From positions 5,745,778 to 5,809,777 of the forward strand of contig NZ_BDFO01000001.1 in NCBI RefSeq assembly GCF_001748245.1: a stretch of DNA of 64,000 nucleotides, read 5' to 3'. Below the pieces are notes generated by a model that did not search any database, had not been told where the DNA came from, and worked only from the letters and a program-made list of their open reading frames with translations. Made by a program: the position numbers and the translations under genes. Within the stretch, counting starts at the first letter, position 1; each line of letters starts with the position of its first letter. Shown here piece after piece: positions 8,539 to 16,800 of this stretch. The stretch comes from Oligoflexus tunisiensis. GTDB taxonomy: Bacteria > Bdellovibrionota_B > Oligoflexia > Oligoflexales > Oligoflexaceae.

Positions 8539-10929
8539 ATGATTCGTATGATATGTTTGGTTCTTTCAATTTGCATCGCAGGTATCGGTGCTTTGTCTCC
8601 TGTTGCGAATGCCCAGGGACCTTTGAGAATTCCAAAAATTGATCCTGAATCATTGAAGGGACTCGATTTTGGCTCCGCTCCGAAGGAACCACAGCTGGAA
8701 ATGCCGTCCTGGCAGCCCCGCGAAGACAAGTTTTCTCTTAACCTTACTCCTGAAGAAGCTGAATTTCTGAAAAAGGCGCTGAAGGAGAAGGAACAGACTC
8801 CCTATGAACTACCAGAAGTCAAGAATACTCACTTCAATCCTCACTTGGATATTGACGATGAAGCAGCCAAAGCCCTCCTGGACAGGTTTCCCAAAAAGGA
8901 AACTGAACCCAGCCTGGTAACAGATGCCAGCTCCGTCGGCGCCTTTGGTAAAAATACAGGGGAGCTGTCGCCAGCCGAGCAGGATGCTCACGAGGAGCTA
9001 CTCAAGGACAATTTTGGCAGTCCTACAACAATCTGGACTCAGCTAACCAATGACATTTTTAAGGGCGAGCCGGAGAATGTAGTGGAGAGGAATCGTGTCA
9101 AGCGTCTTCTCTTTGCAGACTACCTTGGTTATCTGAATGCTGTAGGCTTGGAGCTGGCCTCCTATGAAATCACTTTGAAGGCTGCCAAGGAAAAAGCCAA
9201 CGGAGGAAAGTGTTCTCAGACCACAGCCGAGGAATATGAACAAAATCTCATAGACTCCGTTCAAGCTGACCCTGACACCTTTGCGAAAGCCTATTGTAAC
9301 AATATCTGTAAGGACCAAAGTTCTTTCCTGGAAAGAGCCAAATTTGCCGCTCCTGAGGGGGCTATCGAATCCTGTGCTGACAAGGCGCGAAAAATTTATG
9401 ATCAGTATAACTGCAATGAGTTTGGTCAGAATCCTCGCGCCAATGATTCCTCCTTGTACTTCGCAACCACCGAAGGCACTCCTGCAGGCTCAGAAAGTTT
9501 AAACCCGAACCGTGCCGACTCAACATCCGCTCCGACGGGCTCCATATCCTCGCTTCCCAAAATTCCCGGCCTCAGCTCATCCGTGTCTTCAGATCCGGTT
9601 CGTGGCCCGGCCCTTAATTTTGATGCAAACCTACTTGCAAGCAGAGTGGATTTTGAATCCAGCCTGCAAAAGCAGAAGGCCAACTGCAAGCGTCTCGAAT
9701 ATATCAAAACGAGAACAATATGGGCGGCTCCTGACGGTCAGGATCGGACGCCTTTTGAGATACCGGGCGGACGCGATCCTCTGGATCCAAGATGGACAAC
9801 ACCATCAGACAATTTTGAGGACGAGCCCGAGGAACTTTCAACAACAACGCCAAAGAACAATACATGTGAAACGACGGAAAAGGTTGGCGCTGACCACTTT
9901 GCGAAACTTCGGTCAGAGTACCAAAGAATCTCCTTCAGAAAGATTGCCGAGACTTTGGGTGATTGGCCTTTGCTTGATGAAAACGACAACATCAAAAAGG
10001 ACTATTTGCGTCTGATACTCCAGACCAGTGATCAACTTTTCCTGAAGCTTATTGATGATTTGGAGATGCAGCATAAGAAAGTCTGCGGGTCGACTTCCAG
10101 TCTTGTAGCCGATACATCGATGGGAACTACTGGGATTGGAGGCCGCAATTATGAGGTCGTTATAAAGGCTAATCCCGACGACCTTAATAAAAAGGATGAG
10201 GCTGAAAATCCCAAAGAGGAAAAGCCGGAAACACTGGCTCACCATTTCAATCAGACATCCTCGATCACGGGCAGTCTCATCGATTCGATTTTGGGTACTG
10301 ATCAGATCGGACCTGCAACCATTCCTGAGTTCAGAGGTGCTGAGATTGCTAATGCCGTCCTGGATGGATATCTCCACCCCGAGGACATTCCAACTGAAGC
10401 GGCCAGAGGCCCCACGGGCCGATTGGCTCAGGAGATTGTCAAGCAAACGGAAAAATATCTGGCAAATGGTGAGTACCAGGGATTGAAACTCTTTGCAGCG
10501 CAGATGGCCGGTGGAGTTGTGACGGGTGGCGGAACGGCCATCAAAAACATCGCAAAAGCGGGAGCCAAGGCTGCATCAGTTGGGTCATTCTCAAAGCTTC
10601 TGAAGGGAGCCAAGCGGATTATCATGAAGCCGATGCTTGAGGGGGGACAGACTGGAGCAATAAGGATAGCTAGCTCAATTTTTGTTAAGAATGGGTACGT
10701 TCAGACTGCGAGTGCAAAATATCCTTTTAAGTTTACTGAGTATTACTTTAAAAAACTTTCGGAAACAGGTAGAAAGAGTCCTTTCTTGACAGCACGAGAT
10801 GTCCTTGAATCAGGAAGAAAAATGGGAGCGGATCGTAAACCAGGATTTTTCAGATATGAGACAGAATACTGGGAAATGATTTACAACCCTGCAACTCGTG
10901 AAGTTTGGCATCTTCAGCCAATAAGGTGA
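8539..10929 (+). CDS. Large exported protein, candidate polymorphic toxin
   Basis: A 796-residue protein. A signal peptide (about residues 1-26, cleavage after VANA) precedes a long, charged, Pro/Glu-rich region without recognised domains that includes several Cys residues (230-300). Residues about 655-700 form a Gly/Ala-rich hydrophobic stretch (MAGGVVTGGGTAIKNIAKAG), like the linker seen before the C-terminal toxin module of many polymorphic toxins. The last 70 residues form a separate basic, aromatic-rich module ending WEMIYNPATREVWHLQP. I chose ATG 8539 (CGGAG eight bases upstream) over GTG 8530. A 137-residue ORF follows after six bases, the layout of a toxin-immunity pair. The nuclease-like nature of the C-terminus is a guess; the exported nature is clear. 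Confidence 0.6.
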   Translation: MIRMICLVLSICIAGIGALSPVANAQGPLRIPKIDPESLKGLDFGSAPKEPQLEMPSWQPREDKFSLNLTPEEAEFLKKALKEKEQTPYELPEVKNTHFNPHLDIDDEAAKALLDRFPKKETEPSLVTDASSVGAFGKNTGELSPAEQDAHEELLKDNFGSPTTIWTQLTNDIFKGEPENVVERNRVKRLLFADYLGYLNAVGLELASYEITLKAAKEKANGGKCSQTTAEEYEQNLIDSVQADPDTFAKAYCNNICKDQSSFLERAKFAAPEGAIESCADKARKIYDQYNCNEFGQNPRANDSSLYFATTEGTPAGSESLNPNRADSTSAPTGSISSLPKIPGLSSSVSSDPVRGPALNFDANLLASRVDFESSLQKQKANCKRLEYIKTRTIWAAPDGQDRTPFEIPGGRDPLDPRWTTPSDNFEDEPEELSTTTPKNNTCETTEKVGADHFAKLRSEYQRISFRKIAETLGDWPLLDENDNIKKDYLRLILQTSDQLFLKLIDDLEMQHKKVCGSTSSLVADTSMGTTGIGGRNYEVVIKANPDDLNKKDEAENPKEEKPETLAHHFNQTSSITGSLIDSILGTDQIGPATIPEFRGAEIANAVLDGYLHPEDIPTEAARGPTGRLAQEIVKQTEKYLANGEYQGLKLFAAQMAGGVVTGGGTAIKNIAKAGAKAASVGSFSKLLKGAKRIIMKPMLEGGQTGAIRIASSIFVKNGYVQTASAKYPFKFTEYYFKKLSETGRKSPFLTARDVLESGRKMGADRKPGFFRYETEYWEMIYNPATREVWHLQPIR

Positions 10930-10935
10930 AGTTAT

Positions 10936-11349
10936 ATGTGCATGCAGATCTTTACTATTATTTACTCGATTCAGCTTGAGAATGGTGTGACTAGTTCACA
11001 GCGTTTGGAAGGAGACTTCAATCTTAAACCCGTTAATGTTACCGAGGACGATCGACGAAATTTGCCGGACCTGTATCGTGAATTGTTTGGGGTGAAGTGC
11101 GAACATTTTCTCATATCTTTGGTCGAAAACTATATGAAAGAACTTGCGAAGACGCCTTTTAATGACACCAAAGACCTGATTGGTGCCCTTGATCTTCTGC
11201 AGGGCGTGATTATGACAGCTAGGGCTCAGCATGAGATTATAGTGCACCGTGATCTTTACGATTTTGCTCAGAAGTATGATAGGCTTGATGATGAAGATAT
11301 AAGGTTGAGCCTGCATGAAGAGGCAAGGAAAAAGTATAAGCAAGTTTAA
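10936..11349 (+). CDS. Putative immunity protein for the upstream toxin-like gene
   Basis: A 137-residue cytoplasmic protein of unknown family, acidic and largely helical in its second half (repeated Asp/Glu/Leu patterns), with no signal or membrane segment. It begins six bases after the stop of the toxin-like gene, with AAGGTGA as ribosome site straddling that stop. A second Met two codons on is also possible. Small, acidic, AT-richer than the rest of the window and immediately 3' of a candidate toxin: this is the usual position of an immunity gene. Assignment is by context only. Confidence 0.5.
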   Translation: MCMQIFTIIYSIQLENGVTSSQRLEGDFNLKPVNVTEDDRRNLPDLYRELFGVKCEHFLISLVENYMKELAKTPFNDTKDLIGALDLLQGVIMTARAQHEIIVHRDLYDFAQKYDRLDDEDIRLSLHEEARKKYKQV

Positions 11350-11527
11350 TTTTTTTCTAATGAGTGGGATTGGCAGAGTTTCTGGGTCCTGCCGTCCCCG
11401 CCCCCATTGTGGTTGACGATGAACTGCACCTCTAACTCCGTCTGATAAGACTTTCTCCACCGCCATTATCCAACTGCTGAAGTTCGTCCTCTAAGATGTA
11501 TATCTGAATAGGATTGGAGACTAATTG

Positions 11528-11632
11528 TGATTGAGCTGCGAATTACAAAATGCAATCCGAAGTTTAGGAACTCAGACGGCGCATATTTGAGAAACGAGTG
11601 GAAGGCTGTATCTCGGAAAACCGGGAATTGAC
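11528..11632 (+). pseudogene. Truncated immunity-like ORF remnant
   Basis: A 34-codon GTG-started frame reading IELRITKCNPKFRNSDGAYL then RNEWKAVSR before a stop. The pattern 'ITKxxPxxRxxxGxYxxxEW' is one I associate with the N-terminus of a common family of small proteins found beside contact-dependent and polymorphic toxins. Only the N-terminus is present, so it is a fragment if real. It lies just before the next small ORF. Low confidence. Confidence 0.3.
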
Positions 11633-11635
11633 TGA

Positions 11636-12010
11636 ATGTATACCGTACTTCGCATGACCTGTGAGTCAAAAGCGAATCTGGACGTCCTAATCAAGATTGG
11701 TGAAAGAATGGATCGCCTGAAAAAAGGCGCTTATACCGGTCTCAGCAAGGACGCAAACTGGTTTGCCTGTACAATCGCTAAGGACTCTGACCCCGAAAAT
11801 CACAGGGCAGAAATATTGAGCGGCGTCAGCATGTTTGCAAATGAGACCAGAGATGCTATCGGCCTAGCCCTTCGGGCGACCCTCGATCTAGCCATGGAGC
11901 CAGAGGATTTTGGGAACGATCCTTATTCAAGCATCGGATTCGATCCCGAAGTTCTTCAGATATTGGCCAGCATGGGTCTTGGAATCGAAGTTACTATCTA
12001 TAAGCCCTAA
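11636..12010 (+). CDS. Small protein, DUF4279-like
   Basis: A 124-residue cytoplasmic protein. It begins with a beta strand (MYTVLRMTCES), continues with a helical middle and ends with PEVLQILASMGLGIEVTIY, a pattern resembling the C-terminus of DUF4279 proteins ('pe.l..la.lg..i..d.Y'). Such proteins are often found in immunity loci of polymorphic toxins. No good ribosome site is visible before ATG 11636; ATG 11654 is an alternative start. GC is low. It could be an orphan immunity gene from an earlier toxin cassette. Family assignment is tentative. Confidence 0.5.
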   Translation: MYTVLRMTCESKANLDVLIKIGERMDRLKKGAYTGLSKDANWFACTIAKDSDPENHRAEILSGVSMFANETRDAIGLALRATLDLAMEPEDFGNDPYSSIGFDPEVLQILASMGLGIEVTIYKP

Positions 12011-12064
12011 ACCTCTATTCAGCATTTCTTCTCAATCGTCGCACCCCAATGGCACTTTGTGTGT

Positions 12065-12476
12065 TTACGTTCTGCTTTGCTCAAACATATCTTTATCGAT
12101 AAAGTATGTTAATATTCTAGCGAGTTTTAATATCAGCTGCCTTTCAGCAATTATTCCAAAGCCAGCCCGAAGTTCGTGTTCTAAAATATCATCGGTAACC
12201 GATTCCAACCATTTGCCGGACTCCTCGAAAGTCTTGTTGTAATATTCTTCCCAAGTACCTGAAAATTTTTTGGGTTCGTTTTGGTAACATAGCCAGTAAA
12301 AGTCGCAAGTCGCTTTAGGGAAGTTCATTTGAACCTGTAATGCCACAACTGCTACTTTACTCTGGTGAGGAAATTTTTAGAACCTCCGGGATAACAGCTC
12401 TACTCCATCCAATTTCGTTGTTAGACCTGATTGCAAGATCAAGAATATACTTAGGTAGAAACTCAGGGCCATCCAT
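12065..12476 (-). pseudogene. Frameshifted small gene, possible orphan immunity protein
   Basis: A convincing start exists at 12476: AGGAG seven bases before ATG, then MDGPEFLPKYILDLAIRSNN and further residues until a TAA at 12359-12357. The next frame continues without a gap through KVAVVALQVQMNFPKATCDF to a stop at 12065. Removing one A from the five-A run (plus coordinates 12374-12378) fuses both halves into one protein of about 133 residues. So this is either a recent frameshift pseudogene or a sequencing error in a homopolymer. The protein is helical and acidic at its C-terminus, cytoplasmic and of unknown family. It lies on the opposite strand from the toxin-like operon, in the same AT-richer patch. 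Confidence 0.5.
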
Positions 12477-12489
12477 CACTAAACTCCTA

Positions 12490-12622
12490 TGTGACCGTGA
12501 ATCTGACCACCGAAGGCCTGCAGCCATTCAAAGACCTCGACAGTGCAGGCATCAGTGAGGAGACGTCGAGAACAGAGCTGGCACCATACGTTTTAGGCGT
12601 ATTTGATCCAATTGATAAGTAA
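12490..12622 (+). pseudogene. Possible C-terminal gene fragment
   Basis: A plus-strand frame reads YVTVNLTTEGLQPFKDLDSA and continues to APYVLGVFDPIDK before TAA at 12620-12622. It has the composition of a real beta-rich protein end but no start. It may be the tail of a gene lost during rearrangement of the toxin-immunity region. The rest of 12623-12911 shows nothing I can support. Confidence 0.25.
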
Positions 12623-12911
12623 AGTTCATAATCGATGCATTGGCAATGAATATCGCCCGACGGCAGAGGATGCGGCTGGATAGACAGGTCCCATCCTACT
12701 GGCCTGCATCTGACATTCAAATGTTTTGCAACTGTATGGATGGTGTGGAAAATCCAGGGACGTCTGCGAATTCTCTTTCTGAAATGAATCGAACAGAAAA
12801 ACGAGCCGGTCTCGAAATGGCCAACGATTCATGTCCTCTGTACCAGTTAAAATTTCTTAGGTTCCGCCTCGGAGCGTCAGACCGAATGAGGGGCTACGGT
12901 ACGGAGGTCCC

Positions 12912-14207
12912 ATGAAATGTCGCAATTCTTACTTGGTGAAAGTTCTTCCCTGCGCTGTTGCCTTGACCCTCATGGCTTGTGGAAAAGCCGAGAGTGAAGA
13001 GGATCAGGAAGACAGTTTATCGGAAAGTCCCACCATCCGCTATGAACCTGAGTATGAAAACTACTACTACTCGGGCTGCGTCGCGGCTCATGCAAATGCC
13101 TCTTACCAGGCTGAGATGCGGCGAATCATTTTCAAGACTGAACGAATCTATGAGGCTGAAACAGTAGCTTTTGACAGCATCGACTGTAAAACAAATCTGG
13201 CGGCTGTGATCCAGTCCGCGGGATACTATACACACATCGAATTAACGAAAGAACATGCGTTCCCAGGCTTCCGCATGAATTATGGAAGAGATTCGCTTAG
13301 CGTCCGGGCCATCCACGCACGAGAGCTTGACGCTTGGAATGGTATTCTTACGGCCCAGCCTGTGTGTGATCAATTCCAAAGCGAACTCGGAAATAATATC
13401 GAAATCAACGACATGAAATGCCTTGATGCCAACGGCGAGTATACCATTGCACCAGGATCCGAGTGGGTTGAAATCGTACACACGACCGAGGACCAGACAT
13501 CCCTATCCTTATCCGGAATGGTGTTTGGGCACTTGCCGGACTTGCAGGCGCATCACGCAGGTTTAGATATGAGCGCGGCCGTTCCGATGAAAACTCTGGA
13601 TTATTTTGAAGAGGGCGAGATTCACTACATTGGATCCTATTCCTACAGCAGTATCGCCAATAATGCTTTTGGTTTGAGTCTTCAGCTTGCAGGATCCTGG
13701 CAAGCCTGTCATGAGGGGAACCTTGTGACCTTAAACTTCAGCGGTAACACTTATAGTCAAACAGGCAAAGTCGGAATGGGTGAGGACTGCAGTGGCTCTG
13801 CCGCTTACACGGTGACTTACTCAGGCACCTTCAGCGTGCCTGATGGTCTGGATTATGTGGAAGGGGGATACAAAATTAACTATTTCAACAGCGCAACGAA
13901 ATACACCGTGCATACAACTGCTGCACTGGACGAACTGTTCAATGGAAACACGGCGAATACAACAGAATTCTGCTCCGGCTTTACCTTTACGCTGGATACA
14001 GAAACAACCCTCAACGGGAAAAACTGCAAGTCGAGCCCTACTTCGGAGTCTTCCTACGCAACGGTTGGCAGCATGACGCTTTACGATATCATCCTCTTTC
14101 GGGACAATGAAATCGTGGATTCTCTTTTCACCGCCGAAGGTCAGGGCTCGTCGGATATCAATCGGCCCTATTTCTTCAACGGTGATTTGCGCTACAAAAA
14201 GCTTTGA
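12912..14207 (+). CDS. Lipoprotein with beta-rich C-terminal domain
   Basis: A 431-residue lipoprotein. The signal peptide ends in LTLMACGK with a good lipobox, followed by an acidic Glu/Asp/Ser linker typical of surface or periplasmic lipoproteins. Residues about 55-235 form one domain with several Cys residues. Residues 250-431 look like a lipocalin-like barrel (GSWQACHEGNLVTLNFSGN and later Gly-Asp strands with paired Cys). The start has GGAGG six bases upstream. A perfect hairpin lies just after the stop. No enzymatic motif was seen; it may bind a hydrophobic ligand or the cell surface. It is similar in style, though not clearly in sequence, to the lipoprotein at 7032. Confidence 0.75.
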   Translation: MKCRNSYLVKVLPCAVALTLMACGKAESEEDQEDSLSESPTIRYEPEYENYYYSGCVAAHANASYQAEMRRIIFKTERIYEAETVAFDSIDCKTNLAAVIQSAGYYTHIELTKEHAFPGFRMNYGRDSLSVRAIHARELDAWNGILTAQPVCDQFQSELGNNIEINDMKCLDANGEYTIAPGSEWVEIVHTTEDQTSLSLSGMVFGHLPDLQAHHAGLDMSAAVPMKTLDYFEEGEIHYIGSYSYSSIANNAFGLSLQLAGSWQACHEGNLVTLNFSGNTYSQTGKVGMGEDCSGSAAYTVTYSGTFSVPDGLDYVEGGYKINYFNSATKYTVHTTAALDELFNGNTANTTEFCSGFTFTLDTETTLNGKNCKSSPTSESSYATVGSMTLYDIILFRDNEIVDSLFTAEGQGSSDINRPYFFNGDLRYKKL

Positions 14208-14218
14208 CCCTTGATGAA

Positions 14219-14248
14219 GCGTTTCGACTTCCTATGAAGTCGAAACGC
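14219..14248. terminator. Perfect 13-bp hairpin after the lipoprotein gene
   Basis: GCGTTTCGACTTC, loop CTAT, then GAAGTCGAAACGC. It sits between convergent genes (lipoprotein on plus, EF-hand gene on minus). No U-run follows on either strand, so termination strength is uncertain. Its core TTTCGACT/AGTCGAAA recurs in the terminator at 22311. Confidence 0.55.
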
Positions 14249-14264
14249 CAAGACATTAAGAGTT

Positions 14265-14528
14265 CTAACGTTTCTCTTTGTCAGCTTTCCCTTGAGCCTT
14301 TGCAGCTGACTTCTCCTCTAGCGTAACAAAGCCGTCCTGATCGGCATCCATTCTGTCGAACTTTTCAGCCATACGAGGTGATTTTTGAGCTTCGTCGCGG
14401 GAAAGGCGTCCGTCCTGATCCGCATCAAGCTCCTGAAATTTCTCAGCCTTGTTATTACCCTCGTTCGCCAGGACCATACTACTCGAACAACACATGGCAA
14501 CTGTGAGTATCATTGTTCTCGTTTTCAT
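14265..14528 (-). CDS. Small exported EF-hand calcium-binding protein
   Basis: An 87-residue protein with a signal peptide (about 1-22, cleavage after VLA) and two EF-hand loops: DADQDGRLSRDE (about 35-46) and DADQDGFVTLEE (about 61-72). Each has Asp at positions 1, 3 and 5 and Glu at 12, so both should bind Ca2+. The C-terminus is Lys/Ala-rich. AAGGGA precedes the ATG. Periplasmic EF-hand proteins of this size usually buffer or sense calcium; no partner is encoded next to it. Confidence 0.85.
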   Translation of the reverse strand: MKTRTMILTVAMCCSSSMVLANEGNNKAEKFQELDADQDGRLSRDEAQKSPRMAEKFDRMDADQDGFVTLEEKSAAKAQGKADKEKR

Positions 14529-15003
14529 AAGTTTTCCCTTTAAAGCTACCTCCAGCTCAGGCTGGTATCAGGTTCAATATTAGCATATATGCTTCAATTT
14601 AAGAGGTTCATGAATCACTCTGCTCGAGCATTGTTCTTTTCACTGCCGAGCTTGATCAATTTACGGCGACCAAATCTTGGTACTGGTTCTCACCCCTGCC
14701 GCGTTCAAGGTCGCGATGTTCAGGCATTTCGGGATAGGTCGTTTTACTAAGCCCTTGCCGTCGCGCATCCTGCCCCTGCCACTTCAAGGATGTTCCAATT
14801 TGTTCTGCAGGAGGCGCAAGTGATCTTAAGACACGATCGCTTCGATCAGTGCTTGTGATCACTATGTAAACGATAAAATGAGTCAGGCTCCTGCATCAGC
14901 ATTATTTCATTTGATTATAATGAGAGAGCATGTGAGAAGAAGACCTGAATTTCCGGCTAACCAACAGCTTTAGAATTATTTATCCATTTGGAAAGCAATT
15001 ATC
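14529..15003. other. Intergenic region, no gene seen
   Basis: Holds the promoters of the divergent EF-hand and deiminase-like genes, which I cannot place precisely. A 68-codon minus ORF (14656-14862) has no ribosome site or recognisable sequence and was not called. Confidence 0.5.
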
Positions 15004-16434
15004 ATGAAGCATTTCAGCTTAAGTACGGCGTTCAGTTTGTTATTTTTGGCAGCTTGCGGACAAGGGACGCAGCAGGCCAGTCAAGTCAAAGGCCATCCGG
15101 AATACCTTGATGAAAAATACACAGCCCAGACAAGCAAAGATAACTTGCTCGTCACTCCTATCGCTGTACCGGAATACAAACCCTCAAAAAGCGTCATTAT
15201 TTCTCTGACTGTCCTAACATCATCTCAGCAGCATGCGATGGCTAAAGCTCTCCTGGACAGCGGCATTGAAACGCTTTACGTCATGGTACCTCGCTACTAC
15301 GCGCACAAAACTGCTGGACAAAGTCCCGATTTCAAAACTTTGAAGGATCTGGGCGCCGACCTCACCAAGATTGTTCTGGTCCCTGCCAAAGATTCATCTG
15401 AAAAAATCTCAGAAGGGACCAGCGGGAACCAATATCTAACAGTGTGGGCACGCGACTGGTCACCACAACCCGCATATACAGCTGCGGGCCAGCTCGTACT
15501 ACTTGATTTCAACTATTACTCCAATCGCGACGCCGATGATTCCGCGGCACGCTCGCTGGTTGATCTTTTTAATCAGGATCTGCCAGTCTCGGCCATTGTC
15601 ACAAGCACGGAAGTCGTGAGTCGTGTCAGCGTTCCTGTCTATAATGAAGGTGGGAACTTCATGAATAATGACGACGGTCACTGCCTGATGACAAGTCGCG
15701 TTACCGACGCCAATAGTCCGCAAGCCATAGCCGAAGCGGCCCCAGACAATGCCCGTAAAAAAATAACCAATGACGAAGCAATGGACAAAGAGGAAGTCAT
15801 CCGCCAGTACAAGGAAAAAGCCGGCTGCAAGCAGGTGACTATTTTCCCGAGAATTCCCTATGAAGGGACGGGCCACATCGATATGTGGGCCAAATTTCTC
15901 GACAACCAAACTGTGATCGTTAACGAATTGCGCGATGAAGTTGTCAACCTTGACTGGTATACCGAGGAAGAGCGCAGCAAGGCAAAAGAGGTGCAGGCCT
16001 ATTTGGAGGCCCGAGCCCAGGACATCGAAAACCTTGGCTTGAAAGTCATCCGCATTCCCATGCCGGCCATTATTTTCGGCTACGCGGCCTATAGCAATGC
16101 AAGCAAAACCGAAATCATCGAGATCCCCGATATCTGGCGTTCGTATACCAACTCGATTACTGTCAACGGAAACGCGATTACACCACGTTTTCAAGCGATG
16201 GATGCTGACGGGTATGTTTACGACGCTGCTTCCAGCGAGTTTATAGGCACGGTGCCTCTGACAGAGGCTTATCCTGATACAGCTCTGATCAAAAGCTACG
16301 AGGATGAAGCGCAGCGGGCCTATGAATCCGCGGGTTACAAAATGAGCTTCGTAACCGTGGATAACCTGATTTCCATGGGCGGTGCCATCCACTGTACGAC
16401 GATGCAAATCGCCAGAAATCCAGGCGGTTTCTGA
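15004..16434 (+). CDS. Agmatine deiminase / bacterial peptidylarginine deiminase-like lipoprotein
   Basis: A 476-residue exported member of the guanidino-group-modifying deiminase superfamily. The signal ends in LLFLAACGQG, a proper lipobox. Family landmarks follow in order: WARDWSP near 147, NEGGNFMNNDDGHC near 217 (substrate acids), GTGHIDMWAKF near 291 (catalytic His and Asp) and, at the C-terminus, GGAIHCTTMQIARNP with the catalytic Cys. The family hydrolyses agmatine or peptidyl-arginine to the citrulline-type product plus ammonia. Cytosolic agmatine deiminases lack signals, so a secreted lipoprotein resembles the Porphyromonas PAD type more in location; the true substrate is open. The gene stands alone. 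Confidence 0.8.
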   Translation: MKHFSLSTAFSLLFLAACGQGTQQASQVKGHPEYLDEKYTAQTSKDNLLVTPIAVPEYKPSKSVIISLTVLTSSQQHAMAKALLDSGIETLYVMVPRYYAHKTAGQSPDFKTLKDLGADLTKIVLVPAKDSSEKISEGTSGNQYLTVWARDWSPQPAYTAAGQLVLLDFNYYSNRDADDSAARSLVDLFNQDLPVSAIVTSTEVVSRVSVPVYNEGGNFMNNDDGHCLMTSRVTDANSPQAIAEAAPDNARKKITNDEAMDKEEVIRQYKEKAGCKQVTIFPRIPYEGTGHIDMWAKFLDNQTVIVNELRDEVVNLDWYTEEERSKAKEVQAYLEARAQDIENLGLKVIRIPMPAIIFGYAAYSNASKTEIIEIPDIWRSYTNSITVNGNAITPRFQAMDADGYVYDAASSEFIGTVPLTEAYPDTALIKSYEDEAQRAYESAGYKMSFVTVDNLISMGGAIHCTTMQIARNPGGF

Positions 16435-16447
16435 TCTTCTCAGTTGC

Positions 16448-16490
16448 AAAAAAAGAAACAGCGCCTGGAACAATGGAATGTCCGGCGCTG
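16448..16490 (-). terminator. Rho-independent terminator of the small Lys-rich gene
   Basis: On the minus strand CAGCGCC-GGA pairs with TCC-(A)-GGCGCTG around an 11-base loop and is followed by TTTCTTTTTTT. It lies 19 bases beyond the stop of the 50-residue gene and also faces the convergent deiminase gene. Confidence 0.8.
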
Positions 16491-16508
16491 CAGTTCAAAC
16501 AAAAAACT

Positions 16509-16661
16509 TCAGCCCGCTTTACGAGGCTGATCCTGAACAGGCGACTCTACATTGTCCGCTTTTTTCTGAGCCTTCTCCTGCTTCGTCCGATTCAAATCAG
16601 AAACCTGCTTATCGTGTTGTTTCTTTTTCTTTTCGCGATCTTTGGGACTTTTATCACCCAT
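16509..16661 (-). CDS. Conserved small Lys/Gln-rich protein (50 aa)
   Basis: The ORF starts MGDKSPKDREKKKKQHDKQV and ends KAG, 50 residues in all, extremely basic and without a signal or membrane segment. A strong ribosome site (AGGAGG, eight bases before ATG) and a clean terminator after the stop make it a real gene despite its size. I recall short hypothetical proteins starting 'MGDKSPKSKQK' in diverse Gram-negatives, of unknown role; the charge suggests nucleic acid or ribosome binding. It is monocistronic. Confidence 0.75.
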   Translation of the reverse strand: MGDKSPKDREKKKKQHDKQVSDLNRTKQEKAQKKADNVESPVQDQPRKAG

Positions 16662-16800
16662 AGTAACGTCCTCCTATAGGACCATTAGCGTCCTTTTGCC
16701 CAAAGCGCTTTAAGCCCTCCCCTATGTCGTTGGAATTTAAAGGAAAAATCTGGCGATTTTCCCATCCTGACGACCCCAGGGAAAGGCATTTCACACGATA

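Noticed and set aside
10996..11466. 156-residue minus ORF over the putative immunity gene
   Set aside because: Low-complexity Ile/Leu translation and antisense to a better ORF with a good ribosome site.
12640..12915. 91-residue plus ORF before the lipoprotein
   Set aside because: No ribosome site and it overlaps the real start signal of the lipoprotein gene.
14656..14862. 68-residue minus ORF in an intergenic region
   Set aside because: No start signal or recognisable sequence; too weak to call.
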